Shown: in pieces, positions 8,801 through 16,475 of the stretch | Layout of the letters: each line of letters starts with the position of its first letter | How positions within the stretch are numbered: the first letter of the stretch is position 1 | Source: Acidobacteriota bacterium | Lineage (GTDB): Bacteria > Acidobacteriota > Blastocatellia > Pyrinomonadales > Pyrinomonadaceae | Direction: 5' to 3' | Length of the DNA: 64,000 nucleotides | Assembly (NCBI GenBank): GCA_020199775.1 | Contig: JAIVJZ010000041.1 | Location: 574,495-638,494, forward strand | Translations under genes and position numbers: made by a program | The notes under the pieces: generated by a model | Database searches by the model: none | What the model saw: only the letters and a program-made list of their open reading frames with translations | Told to the model about the DNA's origin: nothing

Positions 8801-9234
8801 TGTACATCCATCGCCGACGGATTCGCTGGTGGATGGCAGGCTTCGAGGAGCTTCGCGTATTCCTTCCTCCGCCCCTTCGGAAGCCAGTTGATATAACTGA
8901 ATTGTGCAAGTGAGCCTTTGATGGGGGCGTCGTCGAGGCGCAGTGGGATGAAGCGGCGTTCCTTGTTGAGCGGGTCGCGGAAGCGGAAGGTGTAGCTTTC
9001 CAGTTGCGCCCAGTCGGAGCCGAAGGCGTGTGCGGACATGCAGAGGACGAGGACGCGTGAGCGCTCCAAGCCTTCCTCGATCTTCGACGGGATGTTGTCG
9101 CCGGGTTTGAGTTCCCACTCGTCGAACCAGACCCGCAGGCCGTCCGCGCGCAGGCGTTCCGCGAGGGGGCGCACTGCGGCCTTGTCCTTCGAGCTGTGGC
9201 TGAGGAACACGTCGTATTTGAAAGTGTCGGGCAC
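5854..9234 (-). CDS. TIR-WD40-Roc/COR-DUF4365 fusion protein (candidate immune sensor/effector)
   Basis: 1126 residues, GTG start. Domains in order: TIR (about 5-135; YDVFLSHSSKDK, WFDEWELKPGD, candidate catalytic Glu79 in DWAQLES); six to seven WD40 repeats (about 165-440) with near-identical 42-residue units ending RLWDVETGQCLRVL; a Roc GTPase (about 468-630; P-loop GESGAGKT 475-482, DFGGQ 525-529, and VAGRVD where most GTPases have NKxD); a COR-like region (about 640-900); a zinc ribbon (C910, C913, C938, C941); and a C-terminal DUF4365-like PD-(D/E)xK fold (NGIDMEIE 1007-1014, QLKSG 1030-1034). Bacterial TIR domains often consume NAD+, Roc-COR proteins are GTP switches, and DUF4365 resembles nucleases. 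An antiphage sensor with two effector domains is inferred. No obvious operon partner. Confidence 0.85.
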   Translation of the reverse strand: MPDTFKYDVFLSHSSKDKAAVRPLAERLRADGLRVWFDEWELKPGDNIPSKIEEGLERSRVLVLCMSAHAFGSDWAQLESYTFRFRDPLNKERRFIPLRLDDAPIKGSLAQFSYINWLPKGRRKEYAKLLEACHPPANPSAMDVQALPQQIAEKAIQLDYNDSMAWSYAFGLDGKRALSSYTDVRLWDMETGKCLRVFKGHEQTDVRSITWSPDQLRALSCSDDKTVRLWDVETGQCLRVLRGHQNLVMQVAWSADQRHALSGSTDNTVRLWDVETGQCLRVLKGHTSTVWSVAWSADQRHALSGSGDNTVRLWDVETGQCLRVLEGHTGFIFSVAWSADQRHALSGSTDNTVRLWDVETGQCLRVLEGHSSRIRSVAWSADQRHALSGDENKMVRLWDVQTGQCLRVLEGHAAPVMSVLWSSHYAITGDYHGGIRVWDLSEFVSGAQAPEVSVPVLPPAPEQVQYTNAKVLLVGESGAGKTGLSKVLAGEEWQPSDSTVGAWATQWKLPVSSDDGVEREIWLWDFGGQADQRLIHQLYMDETALAVLVFDGQKEDLFETLGQWDRDLTRASRNPFTKLLVAGRVDAGGLRVSRTQIEAFKNERGYLRLLETSAKTKLNCEELKQAILEGIRWENIPWRSSPLLFKRLKEEIIRLKDEGRVLVRFNELRETLQLRLSGEVARFTDEELKAVVSLLAGPGVVWELEFGSWVLLQPERINAYAQAVIQTMREDKDERGCLTEERVLNGDLKYHSSVERLGDDEERFILLAMHQTLVKRGLCLREQTDRGALLIFPSYYRRERPELVGHPAVLVSYRFNGFLDDIYATLVVRLHHTESFEADELWRYAADFKSLSQQRRLGVKLTRRGEGAGELEVYFDPDIAVAEKMIFSRYVHEHLLKKGIEVVRLRHYVCPHCKTPVRDRETAMERLAENGKRASILCVKCEKRVPLWDDLEERFAAPEVHQRVLELDKQSQIKLDNADKERTLVGEVISTASLAGQICRELTVSDNGIDMEIEFKTDAGEATGKKLYLQLKSGDSYLKERKRDGAEIFTIKDPRHARYWMAQAFPVLLVIRHSEGEVRWMEVRDWLKRASDDGKKPVKQIVFAGERLDVMSVRRWRDRALGRVSS
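7906..8706 (-). repeat. Tandem 126-bp WD40-coding repeats
   Basis: Within the TIR-WD40 gene, units of about 126 bp (42 codons) repeat with near identity at the DNA level, for instance the recurring GAGCACGCGCAGGCATTGCC at 8255, 8392 and 8514 and nearby. Differences cluster in the GH-to-VAWSADQ segment of each unit, the part that forms the variable top-face loops. Such homogeneity indicates recent duplication or gene conversion. Confidence 0.8.
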
Positions 9235-9274
9235 GCTTCACCCCTTTGCCGCAATATTTCTTTAGCCGGGACGT

Positions 9275-10513
9275 TTAGGTCTTAACAGCGGCCGCCGTGA
9301 GATGGACGACTGTTTCGACGTGGTGTGTCTGGGGGAACATATCAAAAGCGCGGAGGGAGTCAAGGGTGTAGCCCGCGTCGAAGAGGGCGCGGAGGTCGCG
9401 TGCGAGGGTGGCCGGGTCGCAGGAGACGTAAGCGATGCGCCGCGGGCGGAGGGCGAGGATGCCGGCGAGGGCTTCGGGTTCCGCGCCCGCGCGGGGCGGG
9501 TCGAGGAGGAGGAAGTCAACGGGCGCGAGTCGGCGTGCGTGCGCGGCGAGCCATTCGCCGACGCGTGCCGTGTGGACAGAGGCGTTCGTGAGCCCGGCGC
9601 GGGCGAGGTTGAGGTGGGCGAAGCGGGTGGCCGCCGCGTTGCCTTCGACGGCGGTGACGCGCGCGAAGCGGCGTGCGAGCGGGAGCGTGAAGAGGCCGAC
9701 GCCGCAGTAGAGGTCGAGGGCTGTCTCGCCCGACGCGTCCTTGAGGGCTTCGGCGAGGAGCGGTTCGAGCAGCGCGTGGTTGATCTGGAAGAAGCAGTCG
9801 GCGTCGAAGCGATAACGCTCGCCCGCAAGGTCGCGGAAGCGTTCGCGCGCGTCCTCTTCGGCGAGCGGCGGCAGGAGCGAGACGCCGTCGTCGCCCGCCA
9901 CGGCTTGAAACTCTTCCGTCTCGTCAAATTCACCGTCGGCGAGCGTGGCGCGCAGGCGCGAGAGTCCGGCTTGCACTTCGGGGAGGACGACGGGGCATTC
10001 GGCCACGTCGCAGACGCGGTGCGAGGCGAGTTCGTAGTAGCCGAGGAATTGCCGCACGGGGTCGTGCTGCCAGCGTGCGCGCGAGCGGTAGCGCCAGACG
10101 GCGGGCGACGGCGTGATGGTGATTTCGGCGGGCGGGTCGCGGCGCGCGATGCGGCGCAGACAGTCGCGTATGATCTCGACTTTGGCTTGCAGTTGCGCCT
10201 CGTAGGTCAACTGCTGGAAGTCGCAACCGCCGCAGCGACCGAAGTAGGGGCAGGGCGGTTCGACGCGCGCGGGCGACGGCGTGATGATCTCCGCGACCGT
10301 GGCGAAGGCCACTTTGCCGCGCACGCGTTCGACGCGCGCGCGCACGCGGTCGCCGGGCGCGGCCAGCGTCACGAAGAACGTGTAGCCGTCGGCATACGCC
10401 AGCCCCGCGCCGCCCGGCACGATGCGCTCGACCTCGACTTCGACCGACGCGCCGACGCTCAACTTCCCTGTCGCAAGGGGCGACTCGCGGCGCGGCCTGT
10501 GGTGCTTTTTCAT
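9275..10513 (-). CDS. rlmD: 23S rRNA (uracil-5-)-methyltransferase RlmD/RumA family
   Basis: 412 residues when started at the ATG at 10513 (MKKHHRPRRES). The frame is open further up to 10759, but that part overlaps the next gene and has no family similarity. A TRAM domain (about 17-78) is followed by 4Fe-4S cysteines (CPYFGRCGGC, C88, C94, C97), then the SAM-methyltransferase core: FFQIN, LDLYCGVGLFTLPLA, LLLDPPRAG and the catalytic-Cys motif VSCDPATLARDL. The family uses SAM to make 5-methyluridine in rRNA or tRNA. Which uridine is modified cannot be read from the sequence, because RumA/RlmCD/TrmA-like paralogues look alike. Confidence 0.88.
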   Translation of the reverse strand: MKKHHRPRRESPLATGKLSVGASVEVEVERIVPGGAGLAYADGYTFFVTLAAPGDRVRARVERVRGKVAFATVAEIITPSPARVEPPCPYFGRCGGCDFQQLTYEAQLQAKVEIIRDCLRRIARRDPPAEITITPSPAVWRYRSRARWQHDPVRQFLGYYELASHRVCDVAECPVVLPEVQAGLSRLRATLADGEFDETEEFQAVAGDDGVSLLPPLAEEDARERFRDLAGERYRFDADCFFQINHALLEPLLAEALKDASGETALDLYCGVGLFTLPLARRFARVTAVEGNAAATRFAHLNLARAGLTNASVHTARVGEWLAAHARRLAPVDFLLLDPPRAGAEPEALAGILALRPRRIAYVSCDPATLARDLRALFDAGYTLDSLRAFDMFPQTHHVETVVHLTAAAVKT

Positions 10514-10550
10514 CCGTGGGGAAAATATCTGTCCCGAGTTAAGGCCCGGC

Positions 10551-11306
10551 TCAGAGGTAGAACAGACTGAGCCGGGGCAAGTTGCAATCTTCGCGCAGGA
10601 GTTTTGCGAGCAGGCTGTCGAGCGTCTGTTCGTAGGTGGCGCGCTCCATGCGCTTGCGATAAGGTTCGAGTTGCGCGGCCGCGTTGGCGCGGCGCGCTTC
10701 GAGTTGCGCGGCCGCGAGCGAGGCGCGCACGGCGCGATCCAGCAAGTTGTCCAGATCATTCAGCGCGCCTTCGAGTTGTTCCGCGTCCGGGCGCGCGGCG
10801 GCCGCGAAATCCTTTTCCAGATCGGACAGGCGCGCGGCGGCGCGGGCGAGGGCTTCGCACAATTCGCCCGCGCCGCCGCGCGCTTCCTGCTCGACAAAGG
10901 CACGTTCCACGCGAGCGCGCGCTTCCGCCAGATGCCCCGCGATCACTTCACGCGGGAACGGCAGCGCGCCGTTTCCCGTCGCGGCCGGTTCCGATTTCGC
11001 CGGAGTCTCTTCTTGCGCCTGCGCCGCCGCCAGAGGGGTCGCGCCCAACTGCGATTCGAGCCACTCGGCATACTGCGCTTCGACCTCTTCCTGACAATAA
11101 AAGAGCGACTTCACGCTGCGCCTTCTCGGCTTCGCCTCGTAGGAATCGAACGACTGCTCGACGCCGCGCAGCACGACGTGCAGCGGCACGCCCCGCGCCT
11201 TCCAGCCCTCGATCAAAGCCCAGTCCATCGGGCTCAACAACAGGTGCTTACCCCTCCGGCGGATAAACGCGTCTTCGATCTCCGTGAAGTAATTAAAGTA
11301 GTTCAA
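10551..11306 (-). CDS. Conserved hypothetical protein, helical
   Basis: 251 residues. The N-terminal about 85 residues look like a folded domain (NYFTEIEDAFIRRRGKHL, SPMDWALIEGWKARGVPL, VLRGVEQSFDSYEAK). This is followed by an Ala/Glu-rich helical, possibly coiled-coil stretch (about 115-235) with no catalytic motif that I recognise. No signal peptide. The N-terminal motif reminds me of an uncharacterised protein seen in Acidobacteriota genomes; function unknown. Its stop lies 37 nt before the rlmD start on the same strand, so co-transcription is likely. Confidence 0.7.
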   Translation of the reverse strand: MNYFNYFTEIEDAFIRRRGKHLLLSPMDWALIEGWKARGVPLHVVLRGVEQSFDSYEAKPRRRSVKSLFYCQEEVEAQYAEWLESQLGATPLAAAQAQEETPAKSEPAATGNGALPFPREVIAGHLAEARARVERAFVEQEARGGAGELCEALARAAARLSDLEKDFAAAARPDAEQLEGALNDLDNLLDRAVRASLAAAQLEARRANAAAQLEPYRKRMERATYEQTLDSLLAKLLREDCNLPRLSLFYL

Positions 11307-11312
11307 AGTTTA

Positions 11313-11422
11313 GGTTTCAAGTTTCAAGTTTCAGGAATGAGTTTCAAGTTTCAGGTTGCAAGTTTCAAGTTAGAGAACGAGGAACATTCAGACTTGAAAC
11401 TTGCAACCTGAAACTTGAAACT
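11313..11422. repeat. Heptamer-repeat hairpin, TTTCAAG/TTTCAGG word (copy 2)
   Basis: Tandem TTTCAAG/TTTCAGG words at 11313-11371 are followed by inverted copies at 11393-11422. The TGA of coaX is formed by the last base of the array and the two after it. Same word as 2118-2212 and 38573-38655. Confidence 0.8.
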
Positions 11423-12186
11423 CATTTCGTCATTTCGTAAATCAATCTCAACCCTTCGAGCGTGAGCGTGTCGTCTACGGTTTCGATAAGCTCGGAGCCG
11501 GTGGCAATGAGCGGGGCGAGCCCGCCCGTCGCGACGACGCGCACGTCGCCGCCCAGTTCCTCGCGCATGCGCCGGAGGATGCCGTCAACTAATCCGACGT
11601 AACCGTAATAAAGACCCGATTGGATCGCGCCGTTCGTTGTCGAACCGATGACGGCCTGCGGGCGTTTGATCTCGACGCGGGGCAGGCGCGCGGCGCGCGC
11701 GAAGAGCGCGTCGGACGAGATTTGGATGCCGGGCGTGATGACGCCGCCGAGATAGTGCCCGGCCGCGTTGACGGCGTTGAAGGTGGTCGCCGTGCCGAAG
11801 TCCACGACGATGACCGGCGCGCCGTACTTGTGCCGCGCGGCGACGGCGTCCACGATCCTGTCCGCGCCCACGTCCGACGGCGGCTGGTAGAGTATCTCCA
11901 TGTCCGTCGCGGTCGTGTGGTCGATGAAGAGCGGCGAGAGGTGAAAGTATTGCTCGGCCATGCGCTTGACCGTGAAGTTCAACTGCGGCACGACGGAGGC
12001 GGCGGCGACCGCTTTGATCGTTTTGAAGTCCAGCCCCGCCAGCGCGAACAGGTTGCGCGAGAGCACGCCGTACTCGTCCACCGTGCGCCCGCGCTCGGTC
12101 GTCAGACGCCAGTGCGTGACGAGCCGCTCGCCGTCGTACACGCCGAGCGAAGTATTCGTGTTGCCGATGTCGATCACCAGTAGCAT
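11422..12186 (-). CDS. coaX: Type III pantothenate kinase
   Basis: 254 residues, the usual CoaX length. It phosphorylates pantothenate in the first committed step of CoA synthesis, using a monovalent cation and an ASKHA fold. Signatures: MLLVIDIGNTNTSLGVYDG (phosphate 1 motif), DVGADRIVDAVAA (Asp base region), VVDFGTATTFNAVN (phosphate 2) and GGVITPGIQISSDALF. Close to birA on the same strand, as often seen in bacteria, though two unrelated genes intervene here. Confidence 0.94.
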   Translation of the reverse strand: MLLVIDIGNTNTSLGVYDGERLVTHWRLTTERGRTVDEYGVLSRNLFALAGLDFKTIKAVAAASVVPQLNFTVKRMAEQYFHLSPLFIDHTTATDMEILYQPPSDVGADRIVDAVAARHKYGAPVIVVDFGTATTFNAVNAAGHYLGGVITPGIQISSDALFARAARLPRVEIKRPQAVIGSTTNGAIQSGLYYGYVGLVDGILRRMREELGGDVRVVATGGLAPLIATGSELIETVDDTLTLEGLRLIYEMTK

Positions 12187-12201
12187 AAAGTGGCGTTCGC
12201 C

Positions 12202-13572
12202 TTATCCTCTCCCCTTCAGGACTTCTTCGATGGCATCGCACGCGGCGACCGCGCCGTCTTCGGCCTGCACGCGGCGACCGATCCGCGCCGCGTTCATCTT
12301 ATAATTTTCGTCGCCCAAGATAGCACGCAATGCGCGCGTCGCGCTCGCGGCGTTGTATCGCCCGCGCGCGAGCATGCGGCCGCAGCCCAGACGCGCGACG
12401 CGCGCCCCGTTGTCGAACTGGTCGTGGCTGAAGGGCACGACGAGCGCGGGGCGGCCGGAGCGCAGAGTTTGTCCCGTCGTGCCGACGCCGCCCTGATGTA
12501 CGACGACGGACGCGCGCGGCAACACTTCGCCGTAAGGCGCGTACTCGAAGGCGGCGACGCCTTCGGGGAGAGGTTCGGCCGGGCGATTGCGCTCGTGGCC
12601 TATGAGCAAAAGCGCGCGGCGGCCGAGAGCGCGTGCCGCCGCGATTGACTCGCGGTAGAAATCTTTCGCCACCCAGATGGCCGCGGAGCCGAGCGTGAAG
12701 ATGATGGGCGGCTCTCCGGCGTCGAGAAAGTGTCTGAGTTCGGGCGAGAGCGCGCCGCCCGCCGCGTCGTCGCCCGCGCGGTCGCGGCGGTCGTAAAACG
12801 GGAAGCCGGTGATGAGCGTGTCGGGCGGCCAGTCCGGTTGCGGCTGGGCGAGGACGCGCGAGAAGAGGGCGAGCACGAGCGTCGGCGAATGCTGCCCCTC
12901 GAAGAGCGGGTGCGCGCCCGACGGCGGCAGCCCCACGTCGGCGCGCAGTTTGTTGACCGCGTGCAGGAGCGAAGCGGACTTCCACCTGCCGAGGCGCATC
13001 ATGGCGCGCCCGAAGACGGGGTGGAGGTTCATCAACTTGTGCAGCGCGGGCAACTGCGGCGGCACGGGCGGGTCGTAGATTGAAAGCATGGAGGCCGGGG
13101 CGAGCACGCTCGACACCCACGGGACGCTTGTCTGTTCCACGATGAGCGGCGCGGGAATGGAGAGCGGGTGCGTCATGAACAGGTCGGCCCCGCCGACCGC
13201 CGCGCTCAAATCTTCGTAGATGTCGCGCAGGTGCGGGAGGATCAGTGTGTTGAGAATTTCTTCCGGCCCCTTGCGCGCGTCCATCATCGTTTCGAGCATG
13301 CGGCTGATCGCTTCCGGCTCGTCGTAAGAGGGCACGACGGGGCGCACCGGATGAAATTCCAGCCCGGCCGCGCCGATCTTCTCGCGGTAAATTTCCGACG
13401 TGGCGATGACGGGATGATGCCCGCGCGCCTTCAACTCAAGCGCGAGCGCGACGTAAGGATGCACGTCGCCGAACGAGCCGAACGTGGACACCACGATGCG
13501 GCGAGGGGCGAGCCATGAACGTTGAACGACGAACGACGAAGCGGGAGACGCGGGTTGTGGTTTTTCATTCAT
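12202..13572 (-). CDS. Glycosyltransferase, GT1/UGT-like (GT-B fold)
   Basis: 456 residues. The N-terminal GT-B half begins RRIVVSTFGSFGDVHPYVALALELKARGH (about 25-53), typical of MGT/sterol-glucosyltransferase-like enzymes. The C-terminal nucleotide-sugar half has PIIFTLGSAAIWV, then FEYAPYGEVLPRASVVVHQGG and the HxGxGTTG motif and PFSHDQFDN. The acceptor is unknown; glycolipid or secondary-metabolite glucosylation is typical for the family. Its first codons lie within an ATGAACG-like repeat and read FVVQRSWLAP, so the extreme N-terminus is probably not conserved. It ends 15 nt before coaX. Confidence 0.82.
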   Translation of the reverse strand: MNEKPQPASPASSFVVQRSWLAPRRIVVSTFGSFGDVHPYVALALELKARGHHPVIATSEIYREKIGAAGLEFHPVRPVVPSYDEPEAISRMLETMMDARKGPEEILNTLILPHLRDIYEDLSAAVGGADLFMTHPLSIPAPLIVEQTSVPWVSSVLAPASMLSIYDPPVPPQLPALHKLMNLHPVFGRAMMRLGRWKSASLLHAVNKLRADVGLPPSGAHPLFEGQHSPTLVLALFSRVLAQPQPDWPPDTLITGFPFYDRRDRAGDDAAGGALSPELRHFLDAGEPPIIFTLGSAAIWVAKDFYRESIAAARALGRRALLLIGHERNRPAEPLPEGVAAFEYAPYGEVLPRASVVVHQGGVGTTGQTLRSGRPALVVPFSHDQFDNGARVARLGCGRMLARGRYNAASATRALRAILGDENYKMNAARIGRRVQAEDGAVAACDAIEEVLKGRG

Positions 13573-13611
13573 CGTTCAACGTTCCGCCTTCGACGTTTCC
13601 CTGTTCCGCCC

Positions 13612-14151
13612 TCAACGTTTCCATAAGTTTTGCGCCGGCACACGCAGGGCGCGGTTGAATTTGCTGGACGCGTTCTCCCACGCGATGACGGCGGTCAGTT
13701 CGACGAGCGCGTCGTCGTCGTAAAACTCGCGGAGGCGCGCGAAGAGTTCGTCCGAGACTTCGCGGCCGGTGATGGTCATCGCGTCGGCGTAGCGAAGCGT
13801 CGTGCGCTCGCGCTCGTCGTAGTGCGGGCTGGCGGCATAATCCGCGAGGGCGAGAATCTTCTCCGCCGGGATGCCGAGTTCGCTGCCGACCGCAGCGTTG
13901 ATGTCCTGTCAAAACTCGCAATGGTTGAGCGCGGCGACCCGGCGGTTGACGAGGGCTTGCAGTTTCGCATCAATCAGCCCCGACGCCTCGATGCCGTTCC
14001 ACATGCCGCGCACGCCGCGGAAGATCGACGGGCGGCGCGCGTAGAGCAGATGGTTGAGGAGCGGCGCGCCCCACTTCTTCGCCTGCGCCCCCAACACGCG
14101 CCCGGTGTAGTCTTCGGCCGCCTCCAATTCGACTCCTTTGATTCTCGCCAT
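13612..14151 (-). CDS. AhpD-like/carboxymuconolactone decarboxylase-family protein, predicted selenoprotein (UGA = Sec81)
   Basis: ATG at 14151 with GAGG six bases upstream; stop TGA at 13612-13614; 179 residues if the in-frame TGA at 13909-13911 is read through. Homology continues on both sides of that TGA: NRRVAALNHCEF before it and QDINAAVGSELGIPAEKIL after it. Family members normally carry CEFCxDIN here, so TGA replaces the second, redox-active Cys of CxxC, giving CxxU (C78, U81). A 6-bp stem with loop GGUCG begins 11 nt after the TGA, matching bacterial SECIS rules. AhpD-like CxxU selenoproteins are known. The likely role is thiol/selenol peroxide reduction. The alternative is a pseudogene or a sequencing error (TGC to TGA). 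Confidence 0.78.
13881..13897 (-). promoter_or_regulatory. Predicted bacterial SECIS element
   Basis: On the mRNA strand, CGCUGC-GGUCG-GCAGCG forms a perfect 6-bp stem with a 5-nt loop. The loop starts 17 nt after the UGA. Known bacterial SECIS hairpins sit directly after the UGA, with the apical loop at about 16-37 nt and G in the first two loop positions; the E. coli fdhF loop also contains GGUC. The hairpin lies inside the coding sequence, as expected for SelB-dependent decoding in bacteria. Confidence 0.7.
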
Positions 14152-14170
14152 CGCAACCTCAAGGAAAAAG

Positions 14171-14253
14171 TATGAACGATGAACGATGAACGATGAAGTA
14201 AAAGCATTTGCCTTCATTCCGCGTTCATCGTTCATCGTTCATCGTTCAACGTT
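14171..14253. repeat. Heptamer-repeat hairpin, ATGAACG word
   Basis: ATGAACG units at 14171-14199 and the reverse complement (CGTTCAT) at 14212-14253. The last codons of birA (ETLNDER then TGA) are encoded inside the right arm, so the array has invaded the 3' end of that gene. Related arrays lie at 21257-21310 and 31845-31931, and degenerate copies at 13516-13600. Confidence 0.8.
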
Positions 14254-15008
14254 TCTCTGAGCGCGTGGACATCGCCCGCGCGCACGCGCCTGATCTCGCC
14301 CGTCGCTGTTTCTACACGCAACGCGCCGTCCGGCTCAAGGCCGCGCGTCGTGCCGTCGAAGATTTCCGTCGCGGCGTGGACGCGCACGCGCTTGCCCTCG
14401 GCGTATGAAGAGTTGGCCGACCAGTCGCGAATGATTTCGGCGTCGCCCGCGGGCGCGTGGAGTTGCGCATAGCGGCTCGCGAGACGGCCGACGAGCGCGG
14501 CGAGGACGCGTTCAACGTCAGCGCGCGCCCCCGTCGCGGCTTCGACCGACGTGGCGCGGTCGCTCAATTCCGCAGGGTAAGCGCGGTCGCTCAAGTTGAT
14601 GCCGATGCCGAGGATGCACGCGCGCCCGTCGGCAGTCTCGGCGGTTTCGGCGAGGATGCCGCAGAGTTTTCGTCCACCGGAGAGGATGTCGTTCGGCCAC
14701 TTGATGTCCGTCTCAAGCGCGCACGCGGCGGCGAGCGCGTCCCGCACGGCGAGCGCGGCCATGAGCGTCACGAGCGGCCACGCCTCCGGGCGCAGGCGCG
14801 GGCGCAGGACGATGCTGAAATAGAGTCCCGCGTCCGGCGGCGACGACCACGCGCGCTCCTGTCGCCCGCGCCCGCGCGTCTGCTCGCGCGCCACGACGCA
14901 CAACCCTTCAGGCGCGCCGCGCGCCGCTTGACTCGCCGCCTCCGTGTTGGTCGAAGGCAACGCGTCGTAGCGCAGGATCGTCGTTTGAAGTTGAAGCGGG
15001 TGCGGCAT
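14232..15008 (-). CDS. birA: Biotin-[acetyl-CoA-carboxylase] ligase
   Basis: 258 residues, BirA catalytic domain only (no N-terminal HTH repressor domain). It makes biotinyl-AMP and transfers biotin to the carrier lysine of acetyl-CoA carboxylase. Visible: DALPSTNTEA (substrate Ser/Thr), the biotin/ATP loop EQTRGRGRQERAWSSPPDAG, LYFSIVLRP, DIKWPNDIL with the catalytic Lys, KLCGILAE, and GIGINLS. The C-terminal SH3-like cap runs to about 250. The final residues come from the ATGAACG repeat and are probably not functional. Confidence 0.93.
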   Translation of the reverse strand: MPHPLQLQTTILRYDALPSTNTEAASQAARGAPEGLCVVAREQTRGRGRQERAWSSPPDAGLYFSIVLRPRLRPEAWPLVTLMAALAVRDALAAACALETDIKWPNDILSGGRKLCGILAETAETADGRACILGIGINLSDRAYPAELSDRATSVEAATGARADVERVLAALVGRLASRYAQLHAPAGDAEIIRDWSANSSYAEGKRVRVHAATEIFDGTTRGLEPDGALRVETATGEIRRVRAGDVHALRETLNDER

Positions 15009-15134
15009 CTCTCCGTGACCGCCTTCATAGTATCCAAACGGCCGCTGACCGGCAAAGTCGTTGCCGGGAACACTCTTGGAGCGAATAGCGTCGGCGTGCG
15101 TCCTTGCAGAAGCCGTCTTGAGGTGCGGGAGAAT

Positions 15135-16475
15135 TTACGCGGGCTGCGCCGACTCCAAACCGAGCGCGGGTAGTTCGCGGACGATCTTCACGGTTTCGAG
15201 GCTGACGGCGACGACCTGCCCGACAAGGCGCACGATGTATTCGGGGTCGTCCGCGCGATTGGGGTCGTTCGCGATGCCGCTGCGTTTATCAATCGTCACC
15301 TGATACTGATCCACGACCCATTCGAGCGCGCTGCGATTGCCGAGACGATATTCATAAACTTCCGGCGGGATTCGGGCGAGCGTGAGAAACTCGTTATAAC
15401 GGAGCGACTGTTTATCTTTGGAGAGGCGCATGCGTTCGACGCGCCAGTCGAGCGCGACGCCCTTTTGTTCGCGGCGTGCGAGCGGGTATTCGGCGGCCTG
15501 TTCATAGTTGACGTGAATCTCCGCGAGACGCGCGCCCGCGCGTCGGAAGGCGTGGAAGTCGGGCGCGAAGGGCACGCGCGGCAGTTCGCGTTTGAGGTTG
15601 GCGGCGTAACGCTCGCGGTAGAGCGGGTGGTGCAGCACGGCATAGACGTAATGAAAGATGTCCCATTTCGTGATCGTCGCGTCCGCGTACTGCGCGCGAA
15701 ACTTCTCCAACGCCCAATCCGTGAGGTTCTCGCGCCGGTTCGTGCCGTCTTCGTCGTAGGTGTAGAAGGGGAAAGACTGTTGCGGATCAGCATAAAGATT
15801 TAGGTCTGGGATTCTATTACTCACCAATACTGCGAAGGGTTTCCTTCCATAGCCTCCAGCGCAAATTACGACATTCTCTTCTTCTGTTGTCTGCGTCGGA
15901 TATATTGTCGGAAATTTATATCTTGCCTCGTTCAATATCTCATCAAAGTAGAAGGAGGATTTACAAAACGGGCGATATAACGCAGTTCTTACTTTGCTTT
16001 CTTCATAAGAAAGTTCATTACCTCTAAGCAAGAAGTTTTTCATTCCGAGCGACCAACTAATTTTGCTTTCATCATACTTTACGAAATCATCAACCTTCGA
16101 TTTATCACGCGCGCTGTTAGTCCATTTATAAACATGATCGTTGTATGTCTCGCTTGTCCGAAGGACGTTTTCAATTAGAACGCTCTCATCAAAATTATAA
16201 ACCCAGGAGTCACGATGTGTTTTCACACCGTTGCTGAATGTCTTGAAGATCGCTCCTTCCGCCTTGTTTGCTGCCTTTAATTCTTTCGATCCAACCGGAA
16301 TATAATCTTCAAACTCGTCCCGCATCCCCTCCGTCAGCCAGTTTCCTTTCGCGTCCGGCTCTAGCTCCTGCCACTGGACGCCGCCGACGTGCCCCTTCTC
16401 TTCGAGGTAGGCGTACTTCTCGCCTTTGCGCCAGAGTTCGTCAACGCGCGCGTAGTAGATGCGGGCTTTGGTCAT
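15135..16475 (-). CDS. Type ISP restriction-modification enzyme, C-terminal (target recognition) part
   Basis: 446 residues. It starts with ARIYYARVDELWRKGEKYAYL, which in undivided type ISP enzymes follows directly on the methyltransferase domain that here ends at 17366. Later blocks (WSLGMKNFLLRG, RTALYRPFCKSSFYFDEILNE, FPFYTYDEDG, WDIFHYVYAVLHHPLYRERYA, EYIVRLVGQVVAVSLETVKIV) are typical of the family's target-recognition/C-terminal region. The ATG follows the TAG of the HicB-like gene without a gap, so it is translated from that operon. Bases about 15790-16320 are far more AT-rich than the flanks, suggesting a swapped specificity domain. Confidence 0.8.
   Translation of the reverse strand: MTKARIYYARVDELWRKGEKYAYLEEKGHVGGVQWQELEPDAKGNWLTEGMRDEFEDYIPVGSKELKAANKAEGAIFKTFSNGVKTHRDSWVYNFDESVLIENVLRTSETYNDHVYKWTNSARDKSKVDDFVKYDESKISWSLGMKNFLLRGNELSYEESKVRTALYRPFCKSSFYFDEILNEARYKFPTIYPTQTTEEENVVICAGGYGRKPFAVLVSNRIPDLNLYADPQQSFPFYTYDEDGTNRRENLTDWALEKFRAQYADATITKWDIFHYVYAVLHHPLYRERYAANLKRELPRVPFAPDFHAFRRAGARLAEIHVNYEQAAEYPLARREQKGVALDWRVERMRLSKDKQSLRYNEFLTLARIPPEVYEYRLGNRSALEWVVDQYQVTIDKRSGIANDPNRADDPEYIVRLVGQVVAVSLETVKIVRELPALGLESAQPA

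Noticed and set aside
10514..10759. N-terminal extension of rlmD
   Set aside because: The extra 82 residues are low-complexity shadow of the neighbouring 251-aa gene; the ATG at 10513 begins the conserved protein.
13565..13921. 118-codon Arg-rich minus-strand frame after the AhpD-like fragment
   Set aside because: Wrong frame. The homologous continuation lies in the original frame directly after the TGA, which supports Sec decoding rather than a frameshift.
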